Shown here: one piece after another, positions 28,001 through 37,243 of the stretch
Numbering within the stretch: position 1 is the first letter of the stretch
Layout: every line of letters starts with the position of its first letter
NCBI GenBank assembly: GCA_036897445.1
Contig: JAYMTL010000061.1
Location: 1-64,000, forward strand
Length of the DNA stretch: 64,000 nt
Direction: 5' to 3'
Source of the DNA: Pelargonium tetragonum
Taxonomy: Eukaryota; Streptophyta; Magnoliopsida; Geraniales; Geraniaceae
Made by a program: the position numbers and the translations under genes
Notes under the pieces: generated by a model
Seen by the model: only the letters and a program-made list of their open reading frames with translations
Database searches by the model: none
What the model was told of the DNA's origin: nothing

Positions 28001-28626
28001 TAATCCCTTATTTGATATTAGAGGGAATCGCTTTAAAACGAGTACCTATCTAGATAAAGGTTTGTTTGGGTTGGGTAACAGTAGAGTATAACTCCTTCCG
28101 GTAGGGGGACCCCGTGCTATTTAATTTAGAAAGTTTTAGAATCAGGTAGTACTTGGGAATTCCCTTGCATCCAAACAAAGTGTCCTTATCAGAATATAAC
28201 AAACATAGAAAAGGTCTAGTACAAAAAAAAAGAACCTCAAGAGTCTTTATTATAAGGAGTTATACTTTATACCAGAATAGGGCTTAGGGATGAATTCCAG
28301 TAAAATATCTTCTCCAAGAGCCCCTTTATTGAATATACAGGATTTCTTTAAAAAGGAACCTCTACTTATACTCATTTAAATTGAATATAATACTGGCAGC
28401 AGGAAAAAGGATTCTTTGATACAATAACAAAAAGAAAATTACCCTTTGAAAGGGGTTCTCTTATACTTTAACTTTATATACTATACTCTTGCGTAGAGCT
28501 GGAGAATGCTTGTTGCTAAATAGGTTCTTGTTAAGTACCTGCAAAAAAGTGCACCGTAATGTAGGGCTTAGAAAATGAACTTCTTAGTCAGTTACTATTT
28601 TCGGATAATAAGAATACCCTAATAAA
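19025..28626. other. Gene-free DNA with mixed texture
   Basis: No gene is identified. Around 21080-21365 the sequence loses the GG...CC motif and becomes purine-rich with many GTA/AAG words, unlike its neighbours; I do not recognise its source. Frames such as 22222-22455 (77 codons) and 23142-23432 (minus, 96 codons) match no family I know and are of chance length. An isolated T-arm-like string with a 5-bp stem lies near 23363-23380, but the bases upstream give no acceptable anticodon arm. Confidence 0.45.
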
Positions 28627-28650
28627 TTTAGAGTATTGCAATACTCTAAA
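28627..28650. repeat. Perfect 24-bp palindrome
   Basis: The sequence from TTTAGAGTATT through the central GC to AATACTCTAAA is identical to its reverse complement over 24 bp with no spacer. From base composition I estimate about 0.01 such perfect palindromes expected in a window of this size, so it stands out. It could be a dimeric protein-binding site, a cruciform-forming recombination or replication site, or a recently formed fold-back. No gene lies near it. Confidence 0.7.
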
Positions 28651-31600
28651 AGTCTGTAACGTAACTATAAGCTAAAATAAAAAGAGCCACCCTTCTCTCT
28701 CAAGAATGCCTTTTACTTTCCTTCAAGCAAAGTTGTATTAAAATTTCTAAAAGTTTATTCAGTTTATAACAGAAGTTGGGGCCCCCTCTCATTGCTTTCT
28801 TGTCAAAAGACCCTTACTCGGCGGCCTAGTTAACGCTTAAATTACGGATTTTACTGGTGTAAGGAGTTCCTTAGGTTTCTACTCAAAAAGCGTCATAAAG
28901 ACTCCTTCAAAGGAATATCTTGATTTCAAACCCTGCCGTGTCTCTGTAAACTAGTTCTTTTTTCCTTTGAAAAATATAGTACAAGTACCCTATTACTTAG
29001 TTTTTTGCCAGGCCTCTTAATTTAATTACAATAATTTCTTATTCTAGGCACAAATTGTTATAATAAAAGAAAAAGAAGCTCGACGGATTTCCCTTATCTC
29101 CACTCAGAGTATGGAGCATCTGTCCCCTAGGAAAAGGATGTGAATCTTTGTTGGTTAAAAAAGATTATCTACTACTAGAAACGAATAAACTAACTAGCAC
29201 TTAGGATGACTATTAGAAGTTCCCTTAGCTATATATATATATTTTTTTTTAAGGGTTACTTTTGAATTTTTCGTTGTATTGTTTTCCTTTTTTAGAACGT
29301 AGAGCACCTTGCTGGCTTCATTACTTCAAGAGCTATACCCCTTATCTATTGTATTGTAAAGCTTTCCGCGCGCAGTCTTGAACAAAACTTTTGTGTTATT
29401 TCCCTCGAGTAATACTAGTATAGAGGGGTTTGTACCTGTAGCTTTTAGGTTATATCAATATTTAGTATTATAATTATAGTATTAGTTAGTATGTAGAAGA
29501 ATAATTCAGATTAAGTTTATTTATATAGAATAGAGAAAACTCCGGAAAAAGGCCCCTGAGGCTGTGCTATAAGTCACGAAAAAGGGCTTAGATTTTGTTT
29601 TATAACTAAGGAGTGCTTCCCCTTGTGAGATCTAGTTTCAAGGGTCTCCCTTGCTTTCTTTTTTAATGTTTCATTTTTAGAAGTAAAGCCGAGGAGACAT
29701 ATGAGAGAATCAATTTCTTTCTATATAAGAATTCCCTATACATTAAGAAAACGAAAGAATTTTGTACCAATGTCAGCTCTACCCCTACTTTTTTTGATAA
29801 GCTATGTAAATCCATAAAATAAGTATACTACTTAATCTTAGTTGGACAATTACCTATGTTATAGCTTATAAAATCCCTACCTACCACTTCCTTTAGCTAA
29901 GTAATTCCTTTAAATACTCACTAAAATCTTGGATGATTGGTGGCTGATATAACGAATTAGTAATTCACCTTTATTTCTCAAATTCTTATTAAATGCTTTT
30001 GAAAGATTAACGGGCGTATATTATTTTGTATTCCTGATACGTATATTATGTATACAGAATGCGTAGCAGCTTCTGACTTTAATAAAACGAATCCCGCGTT
30101 ATAGAGGGAGCCCTATGCCTAGAGCCTTCGTCATGTTTATACTAATAAAAGTTTAAGAATATTTAGAAATCAACAGAATCCGGAATCTTTAATGACATAA
30201 AAACTGGGTCTACTCTTCTGTCCTTTTTACCAACTAAACTAATGACTGATATAAAGAACTTATAAATCTTGTTATCCCTTCCTTTTTATTCATTCACCGA
30301 AAAGCCTTTCTAATGAAAAGAGTAGAAAAAGGAAAAGCTTAAACTTTACAAAACGGGTTGACACACCCCCAGATCTTATTAACTACTCGCTATATTTTGG
30401 GAAAACTCTAGAATAAAGGGGTTCCTGCGCATTTTGCCGCTCGTTCAGCCAATCTGCTAAATAAATCCCGAGTAAATAATTACATAATAGAACCTGTTAA
30501 GTACGAATAAAATATTCAGTATAAGATTTTGGTCCATAAAGAAAGTAACTCACAAGGAATATCTCGGAGAAAGGTCGTGCTAGGAGTTCCTTTCATTTCA
30601 AAAAGTTTTTAAGCCTAGTTATGAATGCGTGCCCCTTTTGATAATATGGGGTATAGGAGCTCTGTTAATAAATTAGAGGATTCCTAAGAGATACTAGTCT
30701 ATGCCTTTTTCCATTAGTCAAGTTATTCCAGGTTTTTGAGATAGGATAAATTCCAAGAGATTTCTTTTTTATTTATAAAACATTTAATGGCGCTTACTGT
30801 TAGAGTTCTCGCTCTACTACGGATAGGTATTAAGGTCAAGCAAGGGCTATGCCAGGGGTTTTAAATTATAACGAAACTCCGTGTTGGGCTAAATAGAGGA
30901 GAGATTTTCTAGTAATATTAATTAGTACTAAAAGGCTTGTTTATTCCTGAGATTTCATACAAAAGTCTTAATAAAGTTAAAAAGAGAAACGCTTCTGCTT
31001 AGTAAGTTCGGAGACAGAAATTTAAGGTAACATACACCTGTAGCTTTTTTATTATATGACCCCGCGGGTTACTCAGGAATCCCCCTATTTTTATATCCGG
31101 GCTGTGGTACAGTTCATTTAACAACTTTTTTTGGCTCTCTCTATCTAGTCTACGTAAAAAACCAAAAAGGGGGGTCCCCTAGTGGATTTAGCTTTACTGA
31201 CAAGTATAAGAGTTAGGGCTCAATTTCCTAGGACCCGCCAGAAAATAAATAAATGTACTTTTTTTTTGTTTTAACCGGCATCCCAGATTATCTGTTTTCG
31301 GGTAGGAGCCCCCTTGGTGTGTGGTATGTCGCTAAGAGTCCCCTTTGCCGCTTTCAGATTTTACTTAACTTAATAGGGGGGTTAAAATAAAAAAAGTGCA
31401 GTAGTTCGTAATTTTAAGTATAGAGCCCTTTCTGAATGAGGGTAAAGGCATTTGAACATTGCAAAAAGGGAGTCTTTGCTTGCTTCATTTTACCCGAGTT
31501 TCCTGGAATATCTTTATAGTCTATCTCAATGCTATACTTTATGGGTAGGGTTAATTTTTAGGGAGATGTCTTAAGAAAAGTACTTGTCAGCCTGATTGCA

Positions 31601-32748
31601 CCCTAGGGGTAAGGGCGCCTAGATCTTATGCTCATTGAGACGTGCTGAACTTTGGCGGGGTCCCTTGGTAAATCAACCTTTTGTTGTAAGTTCCTTTTCT
31701 GAGGTATTGCTTTTAACCGGGGGATTTCGCAGATCAAGAACTCATAAAGTTTTCTTGAAATTTGACAGAACGTTTAAGCTTTGGCCCTGTTTTTTACTAA
31801 ACGTTTTGTTTTCCATTCGTTAAAGGATTAAATAATATTTATAAAAAAAGGTAAATCATAAGACTTCGAGAGCATGAGCTTCTTTCAATGGCAAAAAGAG
31901 GCTATAGTGTCAGAAGATATATAAACATCAAGCAAGCGGCTCCATATTAGTTTTAAGAAAGTATATTGGGTAGGACTCTCTTCTTATATTAGAGTTTAAG
32001 AACTTAGAGTATTCCGGTAAGTAATTAGAGGATCAGTTTCAACAACTCTTTTTTCGGAGCTATCAAGATTGATTTCTTAATACTCCTGGGTGGGTGTAAT
32101 ATAGCTTATAGGCAAACTCGCTATTGTCAAGCCTTAACAGAACAGGATGCGGTAGTGAATCAGAGAGATTCAGAGAGATGCGGTTATCATTATAAAAAGC
32201 AAGACTTAAAGGATTCCTCCAAACTCCAAAGTAAATGCTAACAGGGAAATAAAAAAGAAATAGAACCTTAGATTTTCCCTTTTTAAGTTTGAGTATTTAA
32301 CAATTTTGTAGGGAAATTGAAATTAGGTCCCTTTTTAGGGTTTAACTTTGTATGTGCCTAATGCTTTTATTTACACGACACTCCTTTGTGAGAAGTCTTA
32401 TATTGAAATTTCTAGTACGGATACTCTATAGTCTTAGCTTGCAATGTTTTTTTATATTACACCCTTTTTGCCAATGAAGCAGAAACCAAAAAGGAGCCGG
32501 GTTCCTCCTATTAGACCCTATATACTCCGTTTCAAAATCTTATCCAAGTTTTGGAATTGTTACCAAAAAGAGTTCCTGTTAATGGCTTACCTGGATTCTA
32601 TCTGGGGCTCCCGTCTAATTTTAGATTTTATTCTGAACAATTCTTATAACTCGAGTCCTATTACATGAAAATGCATGGGTCCTGCTAGACTAGGGCCTCC
32701 TTTTGGCCGTAAAAAGGAGATAAAATTCTCTATAGTATAATATTAAAG
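28651..32748. other. Gene-free AT-rich DNA with motif copies
   Basis: No gene is found. A simple (AT)n run followed by a T-run lies at about 29229-29250. GG...CC motif copies with longer G and C runs occur near 31170 (GGGGTCCCC) and 31658. A tandem duplication of 10 bp is listed separately at 32160-32179. Frames at 31635-31823 and 32444-32668 (62 and 74 codons) have no recognisable domain. Confidence 0.5.
32160..32179 (+). repeat. 10-bp tandem duplication
   Basis: TCAGAGAGAT occurs twice head to tail. The 8-mer GATGCGGT flanks the pair on both sides (32146-32153 and 32177-32184), suggesting a nested local duplication by slippage. It is purely structural, with no gene attached. Confidence 0.6.
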
Positions 32749-32765
32749 AGAGGTAAGCTTGCTTA
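32749..32765 (+). repeat. 17-bp dispersed direct repeat, copy 2
   Basis: Exact second copy of the 17-mer at 2543-2559. Here it lies about 115 bp upstream of the Phe-like tRNA arm. It might be part of a larger, decayed tRNA-associated unit, but flanking similarity is not visible. Confidence 0.3.
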
Positions 32766-32874
32766 AAGAGCATTTACTTTGAAGTTGGAATCACTTAGAT
32801 AGAATGTATAAATATTGCAATTGAAAATTCCCCTACACTGAATTTGAGTTTATAGATATAAAGTTTGATATTAT

Positions 32875-32925
32875 ATATATAGAGCAAAGGGCTGAAAATC
32901 CTTCGGTCAGCGGGTCCCACTTCTA
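32875..32925 (+). tRNA. tRNA-Phe(GAA)-like gene or relic
   Basis: Bases 32882-32903 match the centre of an organellar tRNA-Phe. AGAGC forms the right half of the D arm. A fully paired anticodon stem AAGGG/TCCTT (one G-T pair) encloses the loop CTGAAAA, with anticodon GAA at 32894-32896 and the expected T before it. The variable region CGGTC follows. Beyond it, AGCGGGT-CCCACT looks like a T arm that has lost most of its seven-base loop. The left half of the D arm is replaced by TA-rich sequence, and no acceptor stem can be paired. The tRNA would read UUC/UUU in organellar translation. It lies immediately upstream, on the same strand, of the Pro-like tRNA, the order known from plant mitochondria. 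Missing parts suggest a decayed copy; removal or editing at the RNA level is an alternative. Confidence 0.45.
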
Positions 32926-32926
32926 A

Positions 32927-33002
32927 GCAAGTCTAGCTTATCAAGGGGTAGCGCATTCGTTTTGGGTACAGAAAGTCGTAGGTTCGAAACCTGTCTGATA
33001 TA
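32927..33002 (+). tRNA. tRNA-Pro(UGG)-like gene or relic
   Basis: This is the clearest tRNA in the window. From GTAGCGCA at 32949 it follows the mitochondrial/bacterial tRNA-Pro pattern: loop TTTGGGT with anticodon TGG at 32963-32965, variable bases AAGTC, T stem GTAGG/CCTGT and a standard seven-base T loop TTCGAAA at 32983-32989. Spacing from anticodon to T arm is canonical. Defects: the anticodon stem TTCGT/ACAGA has a C-A mismatch, as though one T were missing on the 5' side, and the D stem is imperfect. The seven bases before the D arm do not pair with CTGATAT after the T arm, so there is no acceptor stem. A working gene would insert proline. As it stands it is a relic, or a gene needing 5' repair or editing as known for some mitochondrial tRNAs. 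Confidence 0.55.
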
Positions 33003-36000
33003 TGCGCTATTGAGTTGTTTATAAAGAGTATGTCATTTTAATGAGTACTTTGCTTCAGGCCTTTCTAAACGGGTTCTTTTCGATGCTAATTTAAGCAAAG
33101 AGCTTTGCTATACCAAAAATGTTTTACCAGTTCCCTTTTCTATTTATAGTAGAGAAATTAACACAAGTAGCGTCTCCCTTTAGAATACTTGTTTATGCAA
33201 AAGTTTTTCTGGAAAAATAATGAAGCTTGGTATTTAAAAAGGTTTTTCGAGATTCTTCCTTATTAAATACTTCAGTAACAGCGCCGTCCCCGCGTATTAT
33301 GTAAGGAGTACTCCTTGTTACTACTATTATTTTGAGCTTTTACTTTTTTTGACCTATCCTTCTTTATATAATAAATAACGCAGCTACGGAGCTCTTTTAA
33401 ATTACCGGAGATTCCTACTTTTCGCAATCAATAATTATGTAAGTAGAGTAGGTTTTCGTTAGATGCGGTGACTAGCCTGTCTCTTTTTTGTTAACTTACG
33501 GACACGTTAACCTAAGGGATTCTCTAACAAGGGTATAGAAGACGTTTAGTATACCACTAAAAAGGGCCGGTTGAGTAGATACTATCGAGGGTCTCCGTTG
33601 TATTTCTTATGCTATTACAAAATCCTGTTTTTAAGTGAAGTTTACTCTTTTTTATTAACTAGAGCCTCATTAGTAAGTAAAAAGTTTTAATAATACAGGG
33701 TGTCTAAGCCGGTAGAAAAATCAATAAAAAAGTGTTTAGAAAATGCGCATTTTTAGTAATATCTTTAAAAAAGGCCCTAAAAGAAGATCTGAGATAAGTA
33801 CAAATTAGAGTAGAACTAGTGGGAGGAGGTGTAGTACTAAGCTTTCCTAGGTTATCTTGAATCTAAAAAAGATAGAGATAGCTTATTCTTTGTTTTCTTT
33901 ATCTTATAAGCGTAGAACTAGCTAAGTTAACTTTCCCGACTGGCAGCGCATCGAGCTTTTAAAAAGGGAGCAATGTGTTATAATCAGTGCAATTCTTGTG
34001 ATAAAGCCTACCCAAGTTCTTGAAGAGGAATACAAATAGAAGTTAAAACCGGATAACCTAGACAATTTAAAAAGTTTACTTATATCTTTAGAGACTATAC
34101 CTAGTAAAAGTCTACTTTTTCCATAAACGAAAATGTAAGATAACCCGCATTACGAAAATATTGAATTAAAGGAACGAATTCTCATCAAAAGACTCCACTT
34201 ACAAAAAGCACCTACACAAGTATTCCCCCTATTCTTGAAATTGACTCCATTCCATATAAATAAATTCCAAAGAGCAGGCAAACTTAATACCAAGGGGAAA
34301 TCTCTTTACCTGCATGGGCACAATTTTACCGCTTTTTCTAACCCTTAAGCATTCTTGTCATTAGGTAACGTAACATAGGGGGACTCCTAGCAAAACAGTC
34401 TAGTATAAACTAAAAAGTCTATTATCTATAGAATATATTCTGGTATCTCACACGGGTTGAGCCTTGGAATTTCGCACTAGGATCTTGGAGCTTTCCCTGT
34501 TAGTTTAAAATGAAAAACCCCGGTGCACAGGTATCAAATAAAAAGTATCCTTACATAGTATAAACCGATAGGAAACCCCTTAACTTAATAGAACGCAGGA
34601 GGTTACTAGAATAATCCTAAACCCTTTTTTAATCCTCGTTTGAAGTTATGCAAGGCTTTCTAAAATATAGAGTGTGCAAATCGTACAGGTATGAGTCAAG
34701 TATACATGGTGTACCCCCTTTACTATGTACTTCCGAGTTTATAGCTAAAGTAATATCCTAGAAATGAGAAGCTCTTTTATAAATTTTTTGTTTCAGTGTG
34801 TGGTCGATAATAAGGAGACTCCCCCTGATTACAATCTTCTACTTTTGCGCACTTATCTGTTCTGTATGTAATGTTTAAGGAAATTTAGAGCTATATCTAG
34901 CCCTATAAAATTCTAATTAAAAGGTATAGACTTGAAAACTTGTAACTCAGTAATTCTACTATAATCTTTATTAAACTCTTTAGAATCTACTTGCAACTTT
35001 TTACTCAGGAAAGAAACATATAATTAATGATTTAATGCTAATAAGATATAAGTAAGAAAACCTAGTGTTTGTAAGGAAATTGCTGCGTCAGAGGGTTTCT
35101 GATGTTTATTTTAGCTTGAAGTTGAAGGGTGACGCGCGCTAACCTTTTCACAAATTTTAAAAAGGACTTTTTAAATATAATATTAAGTAAGGAGCTCGTA
35201 ATTATTTTCTTTTTCATAATGAACCAAAACTTTTTCTGAGTTATCATAGACTAGTAACACTTAAATTAAGACCCTTATTTCTATAACTAGCAGCTCCTTT
35301 TTTAGATTTACCGAAACAATTTAGGAACTTCTTAAGCAAGACTGGGCTTTTAAAATTAAGGGTATTTTATCTTAGAACTTTGAAATTTTTTCCTATAGGA
35401 AATAGGAAACTCTCTAGCGTAGACTTTGAAAATCTTTTTCACAAGCGCTTGGGTTTGTATTTTAGCTTAAAACAGGATAGCCCTCGATCTGTTAAAAATG
35501 AGATCTCTTATAGACCCGGCCCTCGAAAGTTACTCCTAAAAAACTCTTATACTATTATTATTTATTAGCTTCTAAAATAAAATATTTGTACTAAAAAAAG
35601 AACTCGAAATCAAAATTTTTATCTCTTTTACTGACGTACCCGTTTTTTCTAAGATGTATCCCTTTCCTGAATTAAGCAAATGGAAATCGCATGGGTTATC
35701 CTTTTTAGTACTGGACTTATAATAGGCTTTCATTTCACTGCATATAATTTACGAGAAAATTCCTCTCCCAAATATGTACAAATAAATGAAACGAATCTCT
35801 GTAAACCTAAAAGAATATAGGGTCCGTATTCACTCAATTTAGTTTTAATAAAAAGGGATTCCTATAAGACTTACTGTATACCTTACACAGTATTTCGTCA
35901 ACTACAAACGGGGATCTCTACTTAATAAATTATAAATTGATAACACTTTTCCATCTCTATGTTCCTTGTAAATATTTCCAAATAAGTACTCATTTCAAGG

Positions 36001-36828
36001 GAATTCTCTTACTTGCATTAACCAATACCTTAATTTTAGGTTTTGTATCAAGAAGTAACCAAAAGGCCAATATTCTACTTATTCTACGGCATCCCTATAC
36101 TAGACACCTAGTCGTACTAAGTTCTAGGAAAAAAGAAGTTTAGAAACATCCTCATTTTAATTGTTAGCAGTACGCCTAGGAAATCCTGCTAAAAGGTCGC
36201 TTTTATCTTTTTACGTTATAATAGCTTTGTCAAGTTTTTTTAGCTTTAGGAACCAAAACCCTAGGAGTCCCCTGCAGTCTCAAGTACAGATAATTGAATT
36301 ACGGCTACCCTTTTGTTTGGGGTCTTCTTTTCCAGGGTCGGAGAATGGGGGCTGAAACTATAAAGTAATGAATTTCCAATTTTTGTTTAGGAAATTAGAG
36401 AATTCTTTTCGGTCCATTATTTCAGGCTATTAATAAGTAATTCTTTATACCGTTAACAAACCTCCCAAATAGGAGTCCTTATAAATAATTATAAATAAGA
36501 AATAGGGGAATCAGTCTATAGGAAGGAGATTAAGATACTTCTAATGAGTTTTTCCTTATTCGGATATAGGCTCAGAAAAGCCAAGGACTAGAATTTAAAG
36601 ACAAAGCTAGGGGTTTTCTAGTTACACTTACTTATGGGTTGTTTTAACAACGAGGAGGTTTGCTTTCTTGTTTCTTACTTTTCAATCTAGTTAACATTAT
36701 TGGGTTTAGGTTAGTTAAGGGAAGGTTAGTATCTATGTAGTATAAGTAAAGTGTTCCTCTAATTTCAAGTATCTTATTCTCTAAAGCTAGGAATCAGATA
36801 GGATATCCCTTCCCGGTAAGTTTCTAAA
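33003..36828. other. Gene-free AT-rich DNA
   Basis: No gene is recognised after the Pro-like tRNA. Small frames at 35062-35247, 35380-35568, 35937-36143 and 36161-36355 are 61-68 codons and show no motif. GG...CC motif copies continue at the usual spacing. Confidence 0.5.
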
Positions 36829-36912
36829 CAAGGAATTCTAAATTTATATAGTAAATACTGAATCTAAAAGCAAGGAATTCTAAATTTATATAGTAAATAC
36901 TGAATCTAAAAG
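36829..36912 (+). repeat. 42-bp perfect tandem duplication (two copies)
   Basis: Units 36829-36870 and 36871-36912 are identical, begin CAAGGAATTCTAAATT and end AATCTAAAAG. They are followed by divergent sequence. Perfect identity indicates a recent duplication, for example by replication slippage or short-homology recombination. Each unit starts with a GGAATTC core of the dispersed GG...CC family, hinting that the motif marks the breakpoint. The period is a multiple of three, so the minus-strand frame across it repeats 14 residues, but no protein is inferred. Confidence 0.9.
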
Positions 36913-36994
36913 CCTTGAGTAACACTTTAATAGACCATGAAACCGGCCATATATAGTATTTGAAGGTAGTAAAAAATAAGAGAGTGTAGTATAG

Positions 36995-37243
36995 GGTCCT
37001 GTTGGCAGTAAAATAAAAACCGGCATACAGATACAAGTTAAGGTAAAGTACAACGGATTTTCCATTAATATAAAGAGTGAGTATCCTATTTTAGGATTTT
37101 CGGGCTTAAAGTATCGACTAGGGGAGGGTCGCCGTAGCTTGAAGTTTACAAGTAATTCGCTACAGAAGTCTACTAGCGCACAGCCCGCTCGACAATACCA
37201 GAAAGTCAAAGTAATATACGGGGCACTTTTTTATTCTTTTTGA
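36995..37243 (+). other. 82-codon open frame with faint Rps3-like motif
   Basis: Plus-strand frame open from 36995 to a TGA at 37241-37243, with no ATG. Codons 10-24 (37022-37066) read GIQIQVKVKYNGFSI. This recalls the conserved C-terminal segment of ribosomal protein S3, roughly GIRIQxSGRLNGAEI, but lacks its GR pair. A later stretch ends VIYGALFYSF, loosely like the YGxxGxKxWI ending of S3. A small-subunit ribosomal protein would fit a mitochondrial genome. However, no other part of S3 is seen upstream, and an 82-codon run is within chance length. The opposite strand is also open over 36886-37209 (107 codons), which weakens the case. At best this is a fragment. Confidence 0.15.

Noticed and set aside
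36886-37209. Minus-strand 107-codon ATG frame
   Set aside because: Length is within chance expectation, it runs through the 42-bp tandem repeat at its end, the opposite strand is equally open, and no domain is recognised.
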